Positions 35,435 through 47,281 of a stretch of DNA of 64,000 nt are shown here, piece after piece. This DNA is from Lithospermum erythrorhizon. Lineage: Eukaryota > Streptophyta > Magnoliopsida > Boraginales > Boraginaceae. A program made the position numbers and the translations under genes. The notes under the pieces were generated by a model. The model saw only the letters and a list, made by a program, of their open reading frames with translations, was not told where the DNA came from and did not search any database. The stretch lies in contig JADFUC010000230.1 in NCBI GenBank assembly GCA_019722365.1, forward strand, positions 104,056 to 168,055, read 5' to 3'. Every line of letters begins with the position of its first letter. Position 1 is the first letter of the stretch.

Positions 35435-35704
35435 TTAAGGCATATCATGATTAGGAATTTGATAAATCGATATTGGAGCAATGCAACGATCACCATGCGA
35501 TCGTGGGGTCCCCTTAAGATTTACAAACTCTTGCATATCATGGAGAGGAGGTAAATCACGGGATATGCGCGAGTAAGTCGGTACATTTGGGCCTCCTCTT
35601 TTACCTTGCTGGGCTTCGGGATCAAACACATCCTTGTGTTCCAAGAGGGGATTTATTGAAATCTTTTGCAATATTTGTGAACCTGCAGTCGTCTCATTCG
35701 GCAT
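35435..35704 (-). CDS. Unidentified ORF of 89 codons
   Basis: Its composition is balanced and protein-like (contains NPLLEHKDVFDPEAQQGKRG and YSRISRDLPPLHDMQEFVNL), unlike the low-complexity frames around it. I do not recognise the family. It is on the same strand as the copia gag-protease fragment that starts 540 bases away, so it may be a piece of that element or of another transposon. No neighbouring exon is evident. Confidence 0.35.
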   Translation of the reverse strand: MPNETTAGSQILQKISINPLLEHKDVFDPEAQQGKRGGPNVPTYSRISRDLPPLHDMQEFVNLKGTPRSHGDRCIAPISIYQIPNHDMP

Positions 35705-35904
35705 TGCTAGATCAAAGACACCTGTTCACCTAGAATGAGTAGCATTATCAACATCTAAGATAAATCTAGACAAATGTAATTGTCGTAGCGATAGTTCACA
35801 TGCAGAGCTTTAAACATCCACCATGAATGTCTAGCATTAGTGTTTGATAATTCTCCAAGACAAATGACATTCACCATGAATGTCCAGTTTTCATTTTGTG
35901 ATTA

Positions 35905-36080
35905 ACACTAAAATATTTTCTCTATCTACATTCACGTTTGTTCCAACTTGAAAAATCACCAAAAAAAATCACTAAATAATGCACTCTATCTACACTAAAA
36001 TATTTTCTCTAACGCCAGGAAGCCATGAATATTTTTCTCTATCTACATTCACGTTTGTTTCCAATTTGAAAAATCCATGT
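35905..36080. repeat. Tandem-type duplication of about 60 bp
   Basis: 'ctaaaatattttctct' followed by 'atctacattcacgtttgttcc' and 'ttgaaaaatc' occurs at about 35909 and, broken by a short insert, at about 35995-36075. A neighbouring phrase 'caccatgaatgtc' is also repeated at about 35818 and 35873. Non-coding. Confidence 0.65.
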
Positions 36081-36241
36081 ACATCGAGTTCAAATTACCG
36101 CGAGTTGTTCCCAATGTTGCTTGCTTGGGTGACAATTTTGAGTACATTTCCACCCATGACATTCACCGGCATTCCTATCTTTTACTTCAAGTAAAGGAAT
36201 CTCAGGACAACTTCCTTTGTAATGATCTGTGAATGATGTTT

Positions 36242-38290
36242 CTATATACATCCACCGGGTGTTTCGTATGAAATCTTTTGTGACATTATATCCTTTTTCT
36301 CACAGAAAGAAACCTTCATACCCTTGTCGCATAGTTGACTTATGCTGATAAGATTTGCAGTCAAACCTTTGACAAGTAGGACATCAGTCAAGTGAGGTAG
36401 ACCATTGACATTTAGCTCCCCTTTTCCTCCATCACCGAAGGTCACATAATCACCTTTCAAAGAACACATACGAGTAAGATATGCCTCCTTACCAATCATG
36501 TGTCTTGAGCATCCACTATCAAAATACCAACTTGATTATGTTGATGTCTTCAAAGAGGTGTAGGCTACTTGACTTACCGTGTTTGATTTCATGACCCATT
36601 GAGTTTTGTGCGGTTGATACTTGCTTCCTTCTATCCATATAATTTGTAACTTGATTTGAGGGGCAATATGACCGCTGCTCCCGCAATACTTGCTGATGCC
36701 GTACTTTTTCTTTGTCTATGTCTCCCACTAGTTGGCGATCTCCCTGTATTTGACACTTGTGCCCAATCTCTCTGAACAAATTTAGTTTCTTGTCTTGGTT
36801 TTGACCGACTTCCTTCGTCAAACCCAATTCCTGTGTTATCCCCTGCACTCTTTCCTACCTTGAGTATCTGTTCCAGTATATCTGTACTTGAATTCATCAT
36901 CTTTACTCCTTTATTTAGTGCATTTACTTGAGAAGTTAAATGTTGAATTTCTTCATCTCGAGCTGGAATCCCACACATTTTCTTAATTCATCATTCTAAA
37001 TCTTTAATTTGTTCCTCTCAGCATCCACTTTGGTATAGATTGTGAGTCGGATCTTCCCGTTTAGTGTACAACGGGTTTATAGTTTTCAAGCACTTAATTT
37101 CTTCCGTAATGTCTTCCTCGTCTTCACTGTAGTCATCTTCTGCAGTACCTTCGATTCACGGATGGCTCTATGACTCCGGTGAAAGCTACAAAGTTAACTT
37201 AGTAGCCTTGTCTTAGCCGTAAGCCAATCATCATTTCGATTGTGGCGAGTAATTTACGGATTATTTCTTGAGATAGTTAGGACGCTGCAGCAGATGTGCC
37301 CAAAGCCTTCACATTCTGCACCTTTGAATTCCTTTAGATTTCTCGAACTTGACACATAGCTTTGGAATTACACTTAGTTTCTTGGTTTCTTCCATACATT
37401 ATTATTTAAGCCAGATGTACACTTCACACTTAGCGAAGGGTTTCTTGTTGAATCTTTTGAGATTCTTGTTAGAAGTTCTTAGCGACATGTTTATGGTTTC
37501 TCCCCAAATCTTCATCATTTATATCCTCTGAAAGGACTTTTAAAAGCAATACCTTTCCTTTTACTTGTCTCTCCTTCGTGGAAGCTATCTCGGCATTGTG
37601 GGATTTCCTATCAATTCGTCCGTGCTTTATGAGGAGGTAAGTCTTGTGTGCTTAACCCCGATAGCGATTTATCTTGAGCAAATCTTTGGGTAATGTACGG
37701 AGGAGAATTTTCCTCACCAATTTTCTTGATCCTTAGATTCGCCTAGGGCAAGCGACTCGTTAGCCCATATCCTTGAGTTCTTTGTTATACATTGCTATAG
37801 ATTTCGTCCTCCTCCGTTTCTTAGGAGTTTCAAATTTAGTTGTTAATTGGTGAAGTCTCGACATTCGTGCGCTTCAAGGTTCCTCGTATGCGGTTTGTAA
37901 TATATCCCGTATAGTCTTTGCTTCCGTACATATACTAGTGCTTAAACATTTAGGTCAACCGCATTGAAGATATCATTCCTTAGCTTTATCATTTGCAAGT
38001 CACGAAGCTCTTGTTCTTGATAGTCCGTTACGTCCTCCTGCTTGTCCAGTGAGTACTCCTTCGTTGTTAGCCGGCGGAGGCGTCAACACGTACAGCTCTC
38101 CGAAATTTCTCGTATCAAGTGATTTCGGGGGAATGCGGTCATTCTTGCCTTCCGGTAGAGGCATAGATTTAGTCTGTCCAAGGACAAGTGGTCGAGTTGT
38201 TGACCTCGCTACTGCGAAACCCTACGTATATAAGATTACAGTCTCGCTCTTAACAATGAGTGCCGCTCATTACAATTGAAATTGTGTAAT
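36242..38290 (-). pseudogene. Degraded copia gag-protease
   Basis: Protease: SSWYFDSGCSRHMIG (about 36530-36488), with the catalytic D-S-G, then GDYVTFGDGGKGELNVNG and LTANLISISQLCDKGMKVSF, the usual sequence between protease and GAG-pre-integrase. One in-frame stop lies just before it. Upstream, YCGSSGHIAPQ near 36690-36650 is what is left of the CCHC zinc knuckle, with the second Cys changed. Further upstream, 37000-38290, gag is recognisable only in fragments such as DYQEQELRDLQMI. The reading frame is broken many times. Confidence 0.75.
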
Positions 38291-38304
38291 CTCCCGAATA
38301 ACAA
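38287..38304 (-). other. Degraded primer binding site
   Basis: On the - strand 'ttgttattcgggag' follows the LTR end and resembles TTGGTATCNGAG, with changes. Confidence 0.4.
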
Positions 38305-39153
38305 TGTGACAGACCAACTGTCAATGACTCAAAGGCTAACAACAAGTGTGCAAAGTAAAGAACTCAAAACGTAAGCACTTACGGTTGGTACTTGGGTTGA
38401 TTAGCAAAAGGCACCTACGTGGGAGGCGGTTGCCGGTGAAGGATTCCAATATGATTAAAAATTACAAAAGCGAGTCTTACTCGAATGCTCCACAGATTCT
38501 CTTAGCCTATTCTACTCAATCGAATGTATAAGATCGAAATTTCCCCGACTATAACACCCCATCCTTCACTATACACTGCTATCCCACTAGTATGTGTAAA
38601 CTACAATAATCTTTACTGAGAATAAAAGCATTTGTAACCGGTTGTCCTGACAGAGTTATTACAAAAACTAATAGGAGTTTATAGTAACGCTCAGTGCATT
38701 GACCTACACACTAAATCGACACGAAGCTCTATGCTTCAATACAATATCACGAGGAATACACTCTTGTTTAGCACCTGCTTCTTAATCGCAATTGAAGCCA
38801 TAATATAGTGTATGCACATGCAACGTATATAGCAAATATTGCTATAAGCGAAACTTCCATCCTTGTACATAATCAATGAATCATTTCTTCTTGCACTTAA
38901 TAAATGTTTACGGTCAATATAATCTATTTATTTTTTAGGCGTGTATCTTACGTTTCCTTGATTTACAAGTCATGCCCACCAAGCTTCATCAAATCATATC
39001 TTCAGGATCCTCGAGATCCTCTTCAAATATGGTAGCTTTAATCTTCACGTGAAAGATCACATGTGGAAGCTCTTAGAGATAGTTGCTACCATCTGTCAAG
39101 ACGGTTGGTCATGACAAAAGCTGAAACGCTTGACCAACTATAATGCACTAACA
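38305..39153 (-). repeat. 5' LTR of the copia fragment
   Basis: On the - strand it starts TGTTAGTGCATTATAGTTGG and ends CTGTCACA, giving the canonical TG..CA ends over 849 bases. Near its 3' end it has 'ccttcaccggcaaccgcctc', a G/C-rich motif seen in copia LTR tails. No partner LTR in the window. Confidence 0.65.
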
Positions 39154-41944
39154 CATCGATGGGGGTCGATTGCATCGGAGGTTGCATGATCGAACAATTT
39201 TAATAGTATATTAGCAGTAATAATAATCATAATATGATCAGAGGTGCACGTTTGTGCATGTGATAAGAAGATCATCAATAACTCAAATTGAAAGTACAAG
39301 TAATTAGGACATTAAGTGCCACATATTATTAATGTAAGAAAGCATAAAATACCAGTCAACATTTAATTATAACTTTAGATCTGCAAAGTACAAGTCCACT
39401 TTTATACTGTGGAATGTTGTCTCTGTATGTACATGATGATTCGATCTTCAGTCAGTATCTTCATCTTATGAGTTGGCAATTGGATTCTTCATAAAATACT
39501 ACGGAGTATTCTAGAACAATTTTGTACGGATCCGTTAAGATATACGTACGAAGTATAAATACGAGTATTCTTCATATGAGTCCATAATTCGATAGATAGA
39601 CACTGTATCGGTAATTAGTTGGTTTATTTGGGCATCGAACTATTTTTTATATTCGGGGCCGACTCGAGCGATGGAGCGAGTATCATTTTATCGATTTGAA
39701 TAAGTATCCATTATTTGGGGTATCTTATACGAGTAGTATTTTGAACATGAGTCCAACTCAATTATTAGTCTGTCTTACAATTGAATTGAGTCGGATTTTA
39801 ATATTTGATTATTAAACTCGATTTTTCTAGAATGTGTCCTTAAGGCACTGGTTAATGAACGAAATGCACATGTTAAGATTTTAAAATTCCTAAAAATTTG
39901 GGTTATTAATCATGGTTAACTTTAATCAAATTGTATATTAGTTTTTATGATTATATTCCTTATTTTAATCCAACCAATCACCAATTAAATATTTACAAAT
40001 CTTTATCATGCCTTCACCATCTAGGCCAAACAAAAAACTTCCACTCATATTCATTGCATAGTAAGGAACAAAATCACATCACCTCTAATTTTCTTTGTCA
40101 AATTACATATCCAATTATTATATTCTCTATGTCAAAGGGCAAGGATCATTATATTTAGCTGGAATTCCTATGTAAGCTTGGGTGAAAATAAAGAGATATT
40201 TGGCTTAGTTCTATCTAGTAATGATGTACTAGTTCTATCTAGCAAAATTTAGAGACATAAAAGATTGATTTCTATGAGTAAAGCTAAATGGAAACTGTAA
40301 TTGAGTTAGCAATAGATAAGAGGAGAATTTCATCAAACATGTAGAGGGGAAGGCCCTCAATTCTAATCCAAACCGGAGAAATTGAGAGAATTTGTATAAT
40401 AGGCAATGGAAGGCAGCCATGGTAGATTTGCCCATAACATATTTCAATTTATCCACAAGCAATTGTTTGTCCGAAATTGGCTTGAGGGGGGAGGTGAATC
40501 TGAGTACAAAGGTTGATGGGTGGACTTATTGTCCTTGAAAGACATCTTGGGAGTAAGATAACTTAGAAGAAAGTTAACAAAAGTCAAAGGCTGACATGAT
40601 GTTCTGATCAATAGAATTGTTATTTCATAACTTAGGATGTTCCAAAAATTTTAAAAATAAATAAATAATATAAATATAATAAATAGAAGTATACTTGAAA
40701 TATAGCAGATAATCGACCCAAATGCATACTAGTATACATATTACTTCCACTCACCTTGCGATTCGTACTCTATTTTAGATTACATTTCGGCTAAATACTC
40801 ATTTCTATCATTCTACAAATTATTTATCTGTCCAGATTTAAGATATAGAAATGACATACAGTCTCCGAGTTTTGACATAAATGTCAATTGAGTCACTGAG
40901 TTTTTAAATATTCTGCATTGGAGTTCTTGGATCAATTTTAGGTTTACTTTCAATTATCGTTATATCCTCAATACTTAATACTTATTACATTTTATATTAC
41001 AATTAATATTAAAATTATGTTTGTATAATTTCAAAATATTTAATATATTACTTTTATAAAATACATTATATAAATTTAACCCTGTTAAAATTTTAAAAAT
41101 AAGATATGTCAATTTAGAATAAATTTAAAATTGTTGAGTTAAAATTTATGATAAATAAATAAAAATTATTTATTAGTTATTTACATATTTAATATTAATT
41201 GTAGAATGTATCCAAAGAAATTAAATTAAGCTTTCATTATTTAAAATAGTTAAAAACATTGAAGTGTAATATTAAAGGGTATAATAGTCAAATAGAATAA
41301 ACGATTTTATACTAAAAAGGATCCAGAATTGAAAGAGCAATTAGAGGCCAAAATGTGAAAGAGCCTAAAGTGGTATCACGAAAAACTTCGGGGACAGATG
41401 ACATTTAAGGTAAAACTAGGGACCTCGATATCATTCACCCATTACAGATATCATGAAGTATAAAACACCGGTGGACGTACGGTCGGGTTTAAAGGCCGAT
41501 TAGCTCTGACGCTACTAATGTGTGCATATTGACAAGGGTTAATAACAAGTTGGTCTTAATTGGTAATTCGATAGATAAACAATTTATGAAGTCGAAGGAG
41601 TATTATAATTAGGATATTTGGGCGTCGAGCTATCTTTATGCCGTGTCCCGACTCGGCGATTGGCTTGATATACGTCGTTACCTATTTACAGTTTGAGTAT
41701 CTAGGGCGTATTATCCATTCAATTCGTTAGGAGGCGTTTTGGCGTGTTTGAAATCGAGGATCCGATCAGTAGTCCAGCAGTTTCGGATTTTAATCTTTGA
41801 GGCGGACGGATCGGTTTTCACATATATAAAATATAAAGTACGGATCGGTTTCGGTTTTAATTTTGTAACAATCGGACTAAAATCGATCAGTCCGATTTCA
41901 TTAATATCTGATGCAGGTTTTAAAAGTAGTCTTGTATATATATA

Positions 41945-41950
<6 letters not shown>
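39154..41950. other. Intergenic stretch with decayed repeats, no gene
   Basis: AT-rich. Two related segments, 39585-39700 and 41563-41690, share 'attcgatagata', 'tatttgggc(a/g)tcga(a/g)cta' and 'ccgactcg(a)gcga'. Their 'cgagt'-rich style recalls 20463-20800. No coding region. Confidence 0.5.

Positions 41951-42014
<64 letters not shown>
41951..42014. repeat. (AT)32 microsatellite
   Basis: An uninterrupted run of AT dinucleotides. On the - strand it is read as Ile-Tyr repeats in a meaningless frame. Confidence 0.98.
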
Positions 42015-42017
<3 letters not shown>

Positions 42018-42790
42018 CAAAAGACAAACCCTACACCCATTCCCTCTTTTTTTTTTTACAACTTAGCCCTCACTCTTTAAATTTAAATCATGCGTCAAGA
42101 TTCTCTACCCTCCAAGCCTTTAACTTGATCACAAGGAGGCGGCTCCCCCTCAATTTCATCATCAAAGGTTTAAAAGATTACTTTATAATAATATTTGATT
42201 TTTTGTTTAATTTTATATTACCTCAATTCATTTTTTGTTAATTACCTCTTTTGAATTTCTTAAATTTTATATTATTATTTCTAATATTATTTTGTTTAAT
42301 TCAACTCAAGTTTTAATTTTTTGTTTTAACTTTCGAATCTGTTTAGTTTTTAATGAGTCAAAAGCGATTGTACCGTCTGATAAAAGTAGTAATTCGCATT
42401 GTGGACAATGCACAAATAGTTAGTTGTTGAGAATTTAAGATATACTCCGTATTTTTAAAGGCGTCTCCTCGATAATTGATCATAGGAGAAAGACATGCAT
42501 ATTAAGTTTTCAAACAAAAATAATTATTAATAAGTGGCAAAAGTAGTGACTAGGGTTTAGAGGTGTAACCAAGCTGAAAGTTCGATTCATTTTATTTGGT
42601 GATCCTATCCATTACTATATAAGTGGTGCGGCTAGCCTTATTATTCTCTTGTTAATAAAACAGAATTCGCAAATAAGCTATTAATATTGATTAGGAAATC
42701 AAAAATTAATGATGTAAGTTATTTATTTACCCACATGCATGTTTAATCTATTGTTTATAGGCATGTTTTTTATATAATTATATATTGGTT
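42015..42790. other. AT-rich sequence upstream of the MRD1 remnant
   Basis: Starts with a T run and C-rich patch (42030-42160), then AT-rich. Could hold the old promoter of the MRD1-like gene; nothing specific is visible. Confidence 0.35.
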
Positions 42791-43523
42791 TTGAGTCGGA
42801 TATTGGTGAAGAATTTACCAAATACTTGAGCACAGAGAGCGCCTCGAGGAATTCTTCTCTCGGAGAGTCAAGTCGGCGATGCTAAGCTTCATGCGCACAA
42901 TACTTTTTGTTTTTTATTAATTAATAGTAATATATTACATGCGTTGAACGTGGATAACATCTGACTTCCCTTACCCGCTTAGGTGGTGGGAGTCGCCATT
43001 GTAGAATGCTAATGTTAATGTATGTTTTTTATTGTTATAAAGAATTTGAGTTTATATTATGCAGAGAAGGGAAGAGCAAGCAATTTGGATTCGTTGGGTT
43101 TCGAAGCGAGGAGGAAGCTCATGACGCTATTAACTTCTTTAATAACTCCTACTTTGATACTTGTAGGATTACTTGTGAGGTTTGTCCGTGTCTTCTTTTT
43201 CGTCGTATTGCAGTTTAGAGATTTCAATATAGAAATTCAAACTTGTCTCCTTTCCTCTCTTTTTTCATGATTATGTGAGGTAGGTTGTTGGTTGCCATTA
43301 GCGTGACTGAAACAACGGAAGAGGAGGAGAAAATTGTAGTGCTAGAATTTGAGGCGGTAGGAACTATTTTGTACTGTTCCTGGAAAATCTAATAGTCGGT
43401 AGTAACGTCTGCTTTGGATTGGATATAAGGGTATAAGAAAAGAGTTTGAGAATTTAATGGGAAAAGGATCGCTATAACTTGATTGATTGGCCACAAAAGT
43501 AAAAGGTGACGAGTCTTGGTATT

Positions 43524-45880
43524 TGTAATAACCCGTTCCGTACTAATATTATTGAAATAGTATACTAGTTGCTCGGTGGAGTATTTCGAGGAGAAAAAAA
43601 AAAAATTTCGAAGTTGAATAGTCGAAAATACAGCGAATCGGTCGGTTGGTAGTATATTTCGGTTTTGAGAATTTTAAAGTTTAATTAAATGGAATGACAT
43701 TATTTAGAGGCGTGGCTTATAATTTAGTATATAAATGTTTGTTAATGTTTGGAAGTTGATTGTCGAAATAAGTTAAAGAAAGCGAGAAGTATCGATTGAA
43801 TTAAGCAGTGATGGGTTGCTTGGAAAACTTAAATAAAGGCCAATCCATTAACCCATAAATGGACCCAAGGCCCAAAAGAGGAGCTCATTTTCTTCTCCAG
43901 TGAGAAGACCGGCGTGATGCTCTCCCCCGCCCCCGCAGTTTTCTTTTACGCGGAGAGTTTTGCAAATGTCCAAAATGATTTAAAGGTAAAGGTTAGATCT
44001 TGTTGAGTATTTTGTGAGTTCTCGAGTTGACTTTTTGGATTTTTGAATTTTATTGCTCCAAATTGATTCTTGGGTTCTAAATTAGTTATTCTTGGTTGAA
44101 ATATACGTGTTTAATGTGGAATTTTTGGGCGTTTTTAGGGCCGTTGACTTTTTTGGGATTTTGGGTTGACTTTGATTTTTTATGAGATATTATTAAATAT
44201 AATAATTATTGTTGGAAACTTAGATTATAATCTAAAGGTTGATGATAATCGATGTTGGGGTAGAAAAGTGTTGTTATGGTTGAGTTGACTTTCGAGTGAT
44301 TTTTAGGTTGACTTTTCTAAATTGTGGTCAAATAGTATAAATATGTTATTGGACTTTATTGTGATTGTTTTGGAGGTGAAATTATGAGTATTAGGTTGTT
44401 GGAGAAAATATGTAAATTAGTTTTATTAGATTTTGAGTAGTAAGCGGGCTTGGGATTTGAGGTTCTTTGAAGCAGGTTGATTAGTTGGGAAAAAAGTTGA
44501 TATTTCGGGTTGATTGGGGGAGTGATTGGTAATGTTGGGTATTTTGGTTAAGGTGTTGATCGATTATGGGTTTTGGTCGAGATAGTTGAAATTCGCCATT
44601 TTAATAGTCTTTGAAACATAATTAGCCATTTATACTTAAGTTGTCAATTTGTAACTAAAATGGGTCGAAAGTCAGAAATTTAATTAAGATAAGGGTTAAA
44701 ATTGTTGCGAGTAGTAGTATGATTTCGGGTGTTTTGATTAGACGCGGAACGTGGGAAAGGCACTTGGATCGATTAGGCGGGACGTTTCTTATTGCGAACC
44801 AAGGTGAGTACTTATCTCACGTGTATTACTTTATGTACTTACTTTAAATGGTGTACATGTCCTTGTAATATAATTATGTGTGAATGGTGTACATGTCCTT
44901 GTAATATGATTATGTGTGAATGAATTGTACGTCTACGGTGGTATGATTGTAAAATGGTATACATGTAATGGTTGTATGATTATGTGTAGTATAATATGAT
45001 TATGTGACTCACATTGACATTGAAGGGTGGCTTGAGGTAAGTGATAAGTTGAACTCCCCAACATATTCTTTGTTGTTATGTTACGTGGCCTTATCGGCAC
45101 TTTTGTATTTCTATGGCCTTATGCACTTTTGTATACATGGCCTTGTCGGCACTTTTGAGTATTTATGGCCTTGTCGGTTGGCAGATTGATTCTGATTGTG
45201 TGATGTTTTAGTATTTAATATTGTTGGGAGTAAAGTAGTTAGTTATTGAGGAGGTGTTAGTTTGGAGTTATGGCATGACTTTAGGGGTAGGCTTGAGTAT
45301 TAGGATAGCGACCCGTAGTTAGGATGATTTAGGAGTTAGGTGACTCTCCTTCCTTCACTAGGGATATGTAGCTATCGGCCTTGTACTATGTACAATAAGT
45401 GCGGTTTCTGCGCTTTATCTTGAGTGTATAAGTGCGGTTTCTATACTTAGTGCCTTAAGTGCGGTGTGCCCTTATACTATGTATAGAAGTGCGGTTTGCG
45501 CGCACTTATACTATGTGTATATAAGTCTTGATTGTGCACATACTATGTGTATAGAGATGCGGTTTGGCCCTTATCTTTTGAGTATAAGTGCGGTGTGATT
45601 ATCGGGTGGTCGTTTCCTGCGGGTGAGCCCAGTTGAGCGTATCCGCGTTAGAGGTTGGTATGGTTGTGAGATATGAGTGATAGGAGGTTTGATGATTAGG
45701 TTTAGTCGTTCATTAGTCGCGTTTCTTTTTTGGGTATTAACCTTCTTGGAACTTCTATTATGTCTTCGTATGTTATGTAAGAGACTTCTGTGGAATTATG
45801 TTGTGACCTTATTTAGGTAAGTCACGGATATATGCTTATTTTTATTCATGTTTGACTCACGATATCTATTCACGATCGTT
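43524..45880 (+). mobile_element. Ty3/gypsy LTR (solo or truncated) in an MRD1 intron
   Basis: Starts TGTAATAACCCG, a common start for plant chromovirus LTRs. It runs parallel to the LTR at 49031-51615 through 'gtgagtacttatctcac', 'atggccttgtcggcac', 'aagtgcggt' repeats, 'cgttagaggttggtat' and 'gaggtttgatgatta'. The match fades near 45880. No gag or pol follows, so it is a solo or cut LTR. Related to, but clearly diverged from, the one at 49 kb. Confidence 0.7.
44880..45600. repeat. Short degenerate tandem repeats inside the gypsy LTR
   Basis: Two families of short units: 'ggtgtacatgtccttgtaatatgatta'-like repeats at about 44850-45000, and 'aagtgcggtttctgcgc / ctatgtgtata' units at about 45390-45600. 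The 49 kb LTR has the same kind of array at 50600-50760. Confidence 0.65.
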
Positions 45881-47281
45881 GTTGTCTTTGTCAGCTTGAT
45901 GCTTTGATGTGGTACTTCATTTAATACTTTAGCCAAGCCAAGTATTTTGTATTAGGATCTGCAGTATTTACTACGATTGTAGAGTACATTCTTGTCTTTT
46001 TTGTACATATGTTATAGATATATTAAGTGGTTAATAGATGAGACACATTGAATGAAGACAGCAGATGCAATTATAAACCGAGTTTATGCTAATTTGTCGA
46101 TGATGTTGATGATATTTTATATATGGTAGAAAGCTGGATTCAAATGTATTTAGAATATAAGTTACGATCTAACTTGTGACGTTGGTACTGTTGAAGTAAA
46201 TAAATTCAAAGTATACTAAATGGAGAATTTGGGAAGATAATTACATTTTTAAGTTATCTTGATTTAAAACATATATTGCTCGATTATATTAAAGAAAATA
46301 CAAATGATTTGGAGATGCTTATGAGGAACATTTAGATGTCATAGGAGATGTATAACAATAATCGGGAGTAGCGCTTTAAGGTAGACTAGGTAAATAGTTG
46401 AGTGGTGTAGGCTTGAGGGATGAAATGCATTGAGATATATGCTTGAGTTGTTGTATGTTGTATTGAATATTATATCGAAATTAGTATACTTATGAAAGAT
46501 AACCAATAGAAAGATATCTCCGGTGACTAAAGGCGTCTTGTGAGGAGGTTATTTGGCGTGGTGTGGGTTTTTATCGGTGCTAGTCGAGTCGGTAAGTAAG
46601 ATTTAATTTGTGGTGAGCAACATGTAAAATATAACTCTTAGAATTGCTAGTCTTTCAATGGTGAGAGATTTAAATTATTTTTTATTTATGCGATAAAGGT
46701 GGAAGTTAACCACATGGCATTTATTTTTTCACTCAACTTTTTAGGCTGACTCTGTTTAATAGTAGGCGTTTTATGCCTAGGTTATTCTTGAGGAATGATA
46801 CAAAGGCAGCATTGGTCGAGGTAGGCTGCGTGCACCCATGAGAGATGGCGATGGTGGCTTGAAGACCTCGGTAGTCATACTTTTATCTTCTCAGAATTCA
46901 TTGTATGAAATAATTGTTGTTTCGTGTTGTAAAACAAGTAGTTTGATATTGTACTTATATTATTACTCTTGATTAGTTGTATTGTTGGTTAGTTCCTTTA
47001 GATGAATGACGAGTTATGTGTACATTTATGATGATGTCCCGAATAAAGTCGTTTTACAATAGATTACTCGAACAATGGTATTTCTGATTATCTGAGGTTG
47101 ATGGCCAGTCGACCTCGGGGGGCTCGCTTTGGGGAGGCGAGTCGATTCTGATGTGTTAAGTATACATTGTAAGTTTCTGAGTCGTGATTTTGTGAAAGCT
47201 TTCGGTATTCGTAAAGTATATACTGTAGGTTTATTCGTGAGTATGTGAAAGATTTTTTTTTTAAACTTCTCACATTGTTAG
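45881..47281. other. Remaining intron sequence of the MRD1 remnant
   Basis: No gene. It may include a further decayed end of the gypsy LTR ('cgaggtaggctgcgtg' near 46815), but I cannot define it. Confidence 0.35.

Larger units (their letters stand above)
36242..39153 (-). mobile_element. Ty1/copia fragment: 5' LTR, gag and protease only
   Basis: Read on the - strand: LTR (39153-38305), a primer-site-like stretch, a gag region and a protease segment ending near 36242. Integrase and reverse transcriptase are not found between here and 35200, and no second LTR is seen, so the 3' two thirds are missing. Confidence 0.75.

Noticed and set aside
41711..42040. 109-codon - strand frame with an Ile-Tyr run
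   Set aside because: It reads through the (AT)32 microsatellite and has no other protein-like sequence.
45390..45600. Regularly spaced short repeats that could suggest a CRISPR array
   Set aside because: The units are degenerate, unevenly spaced and inside a plant gypsy LTR; no cas genes and a eukaryotic context.
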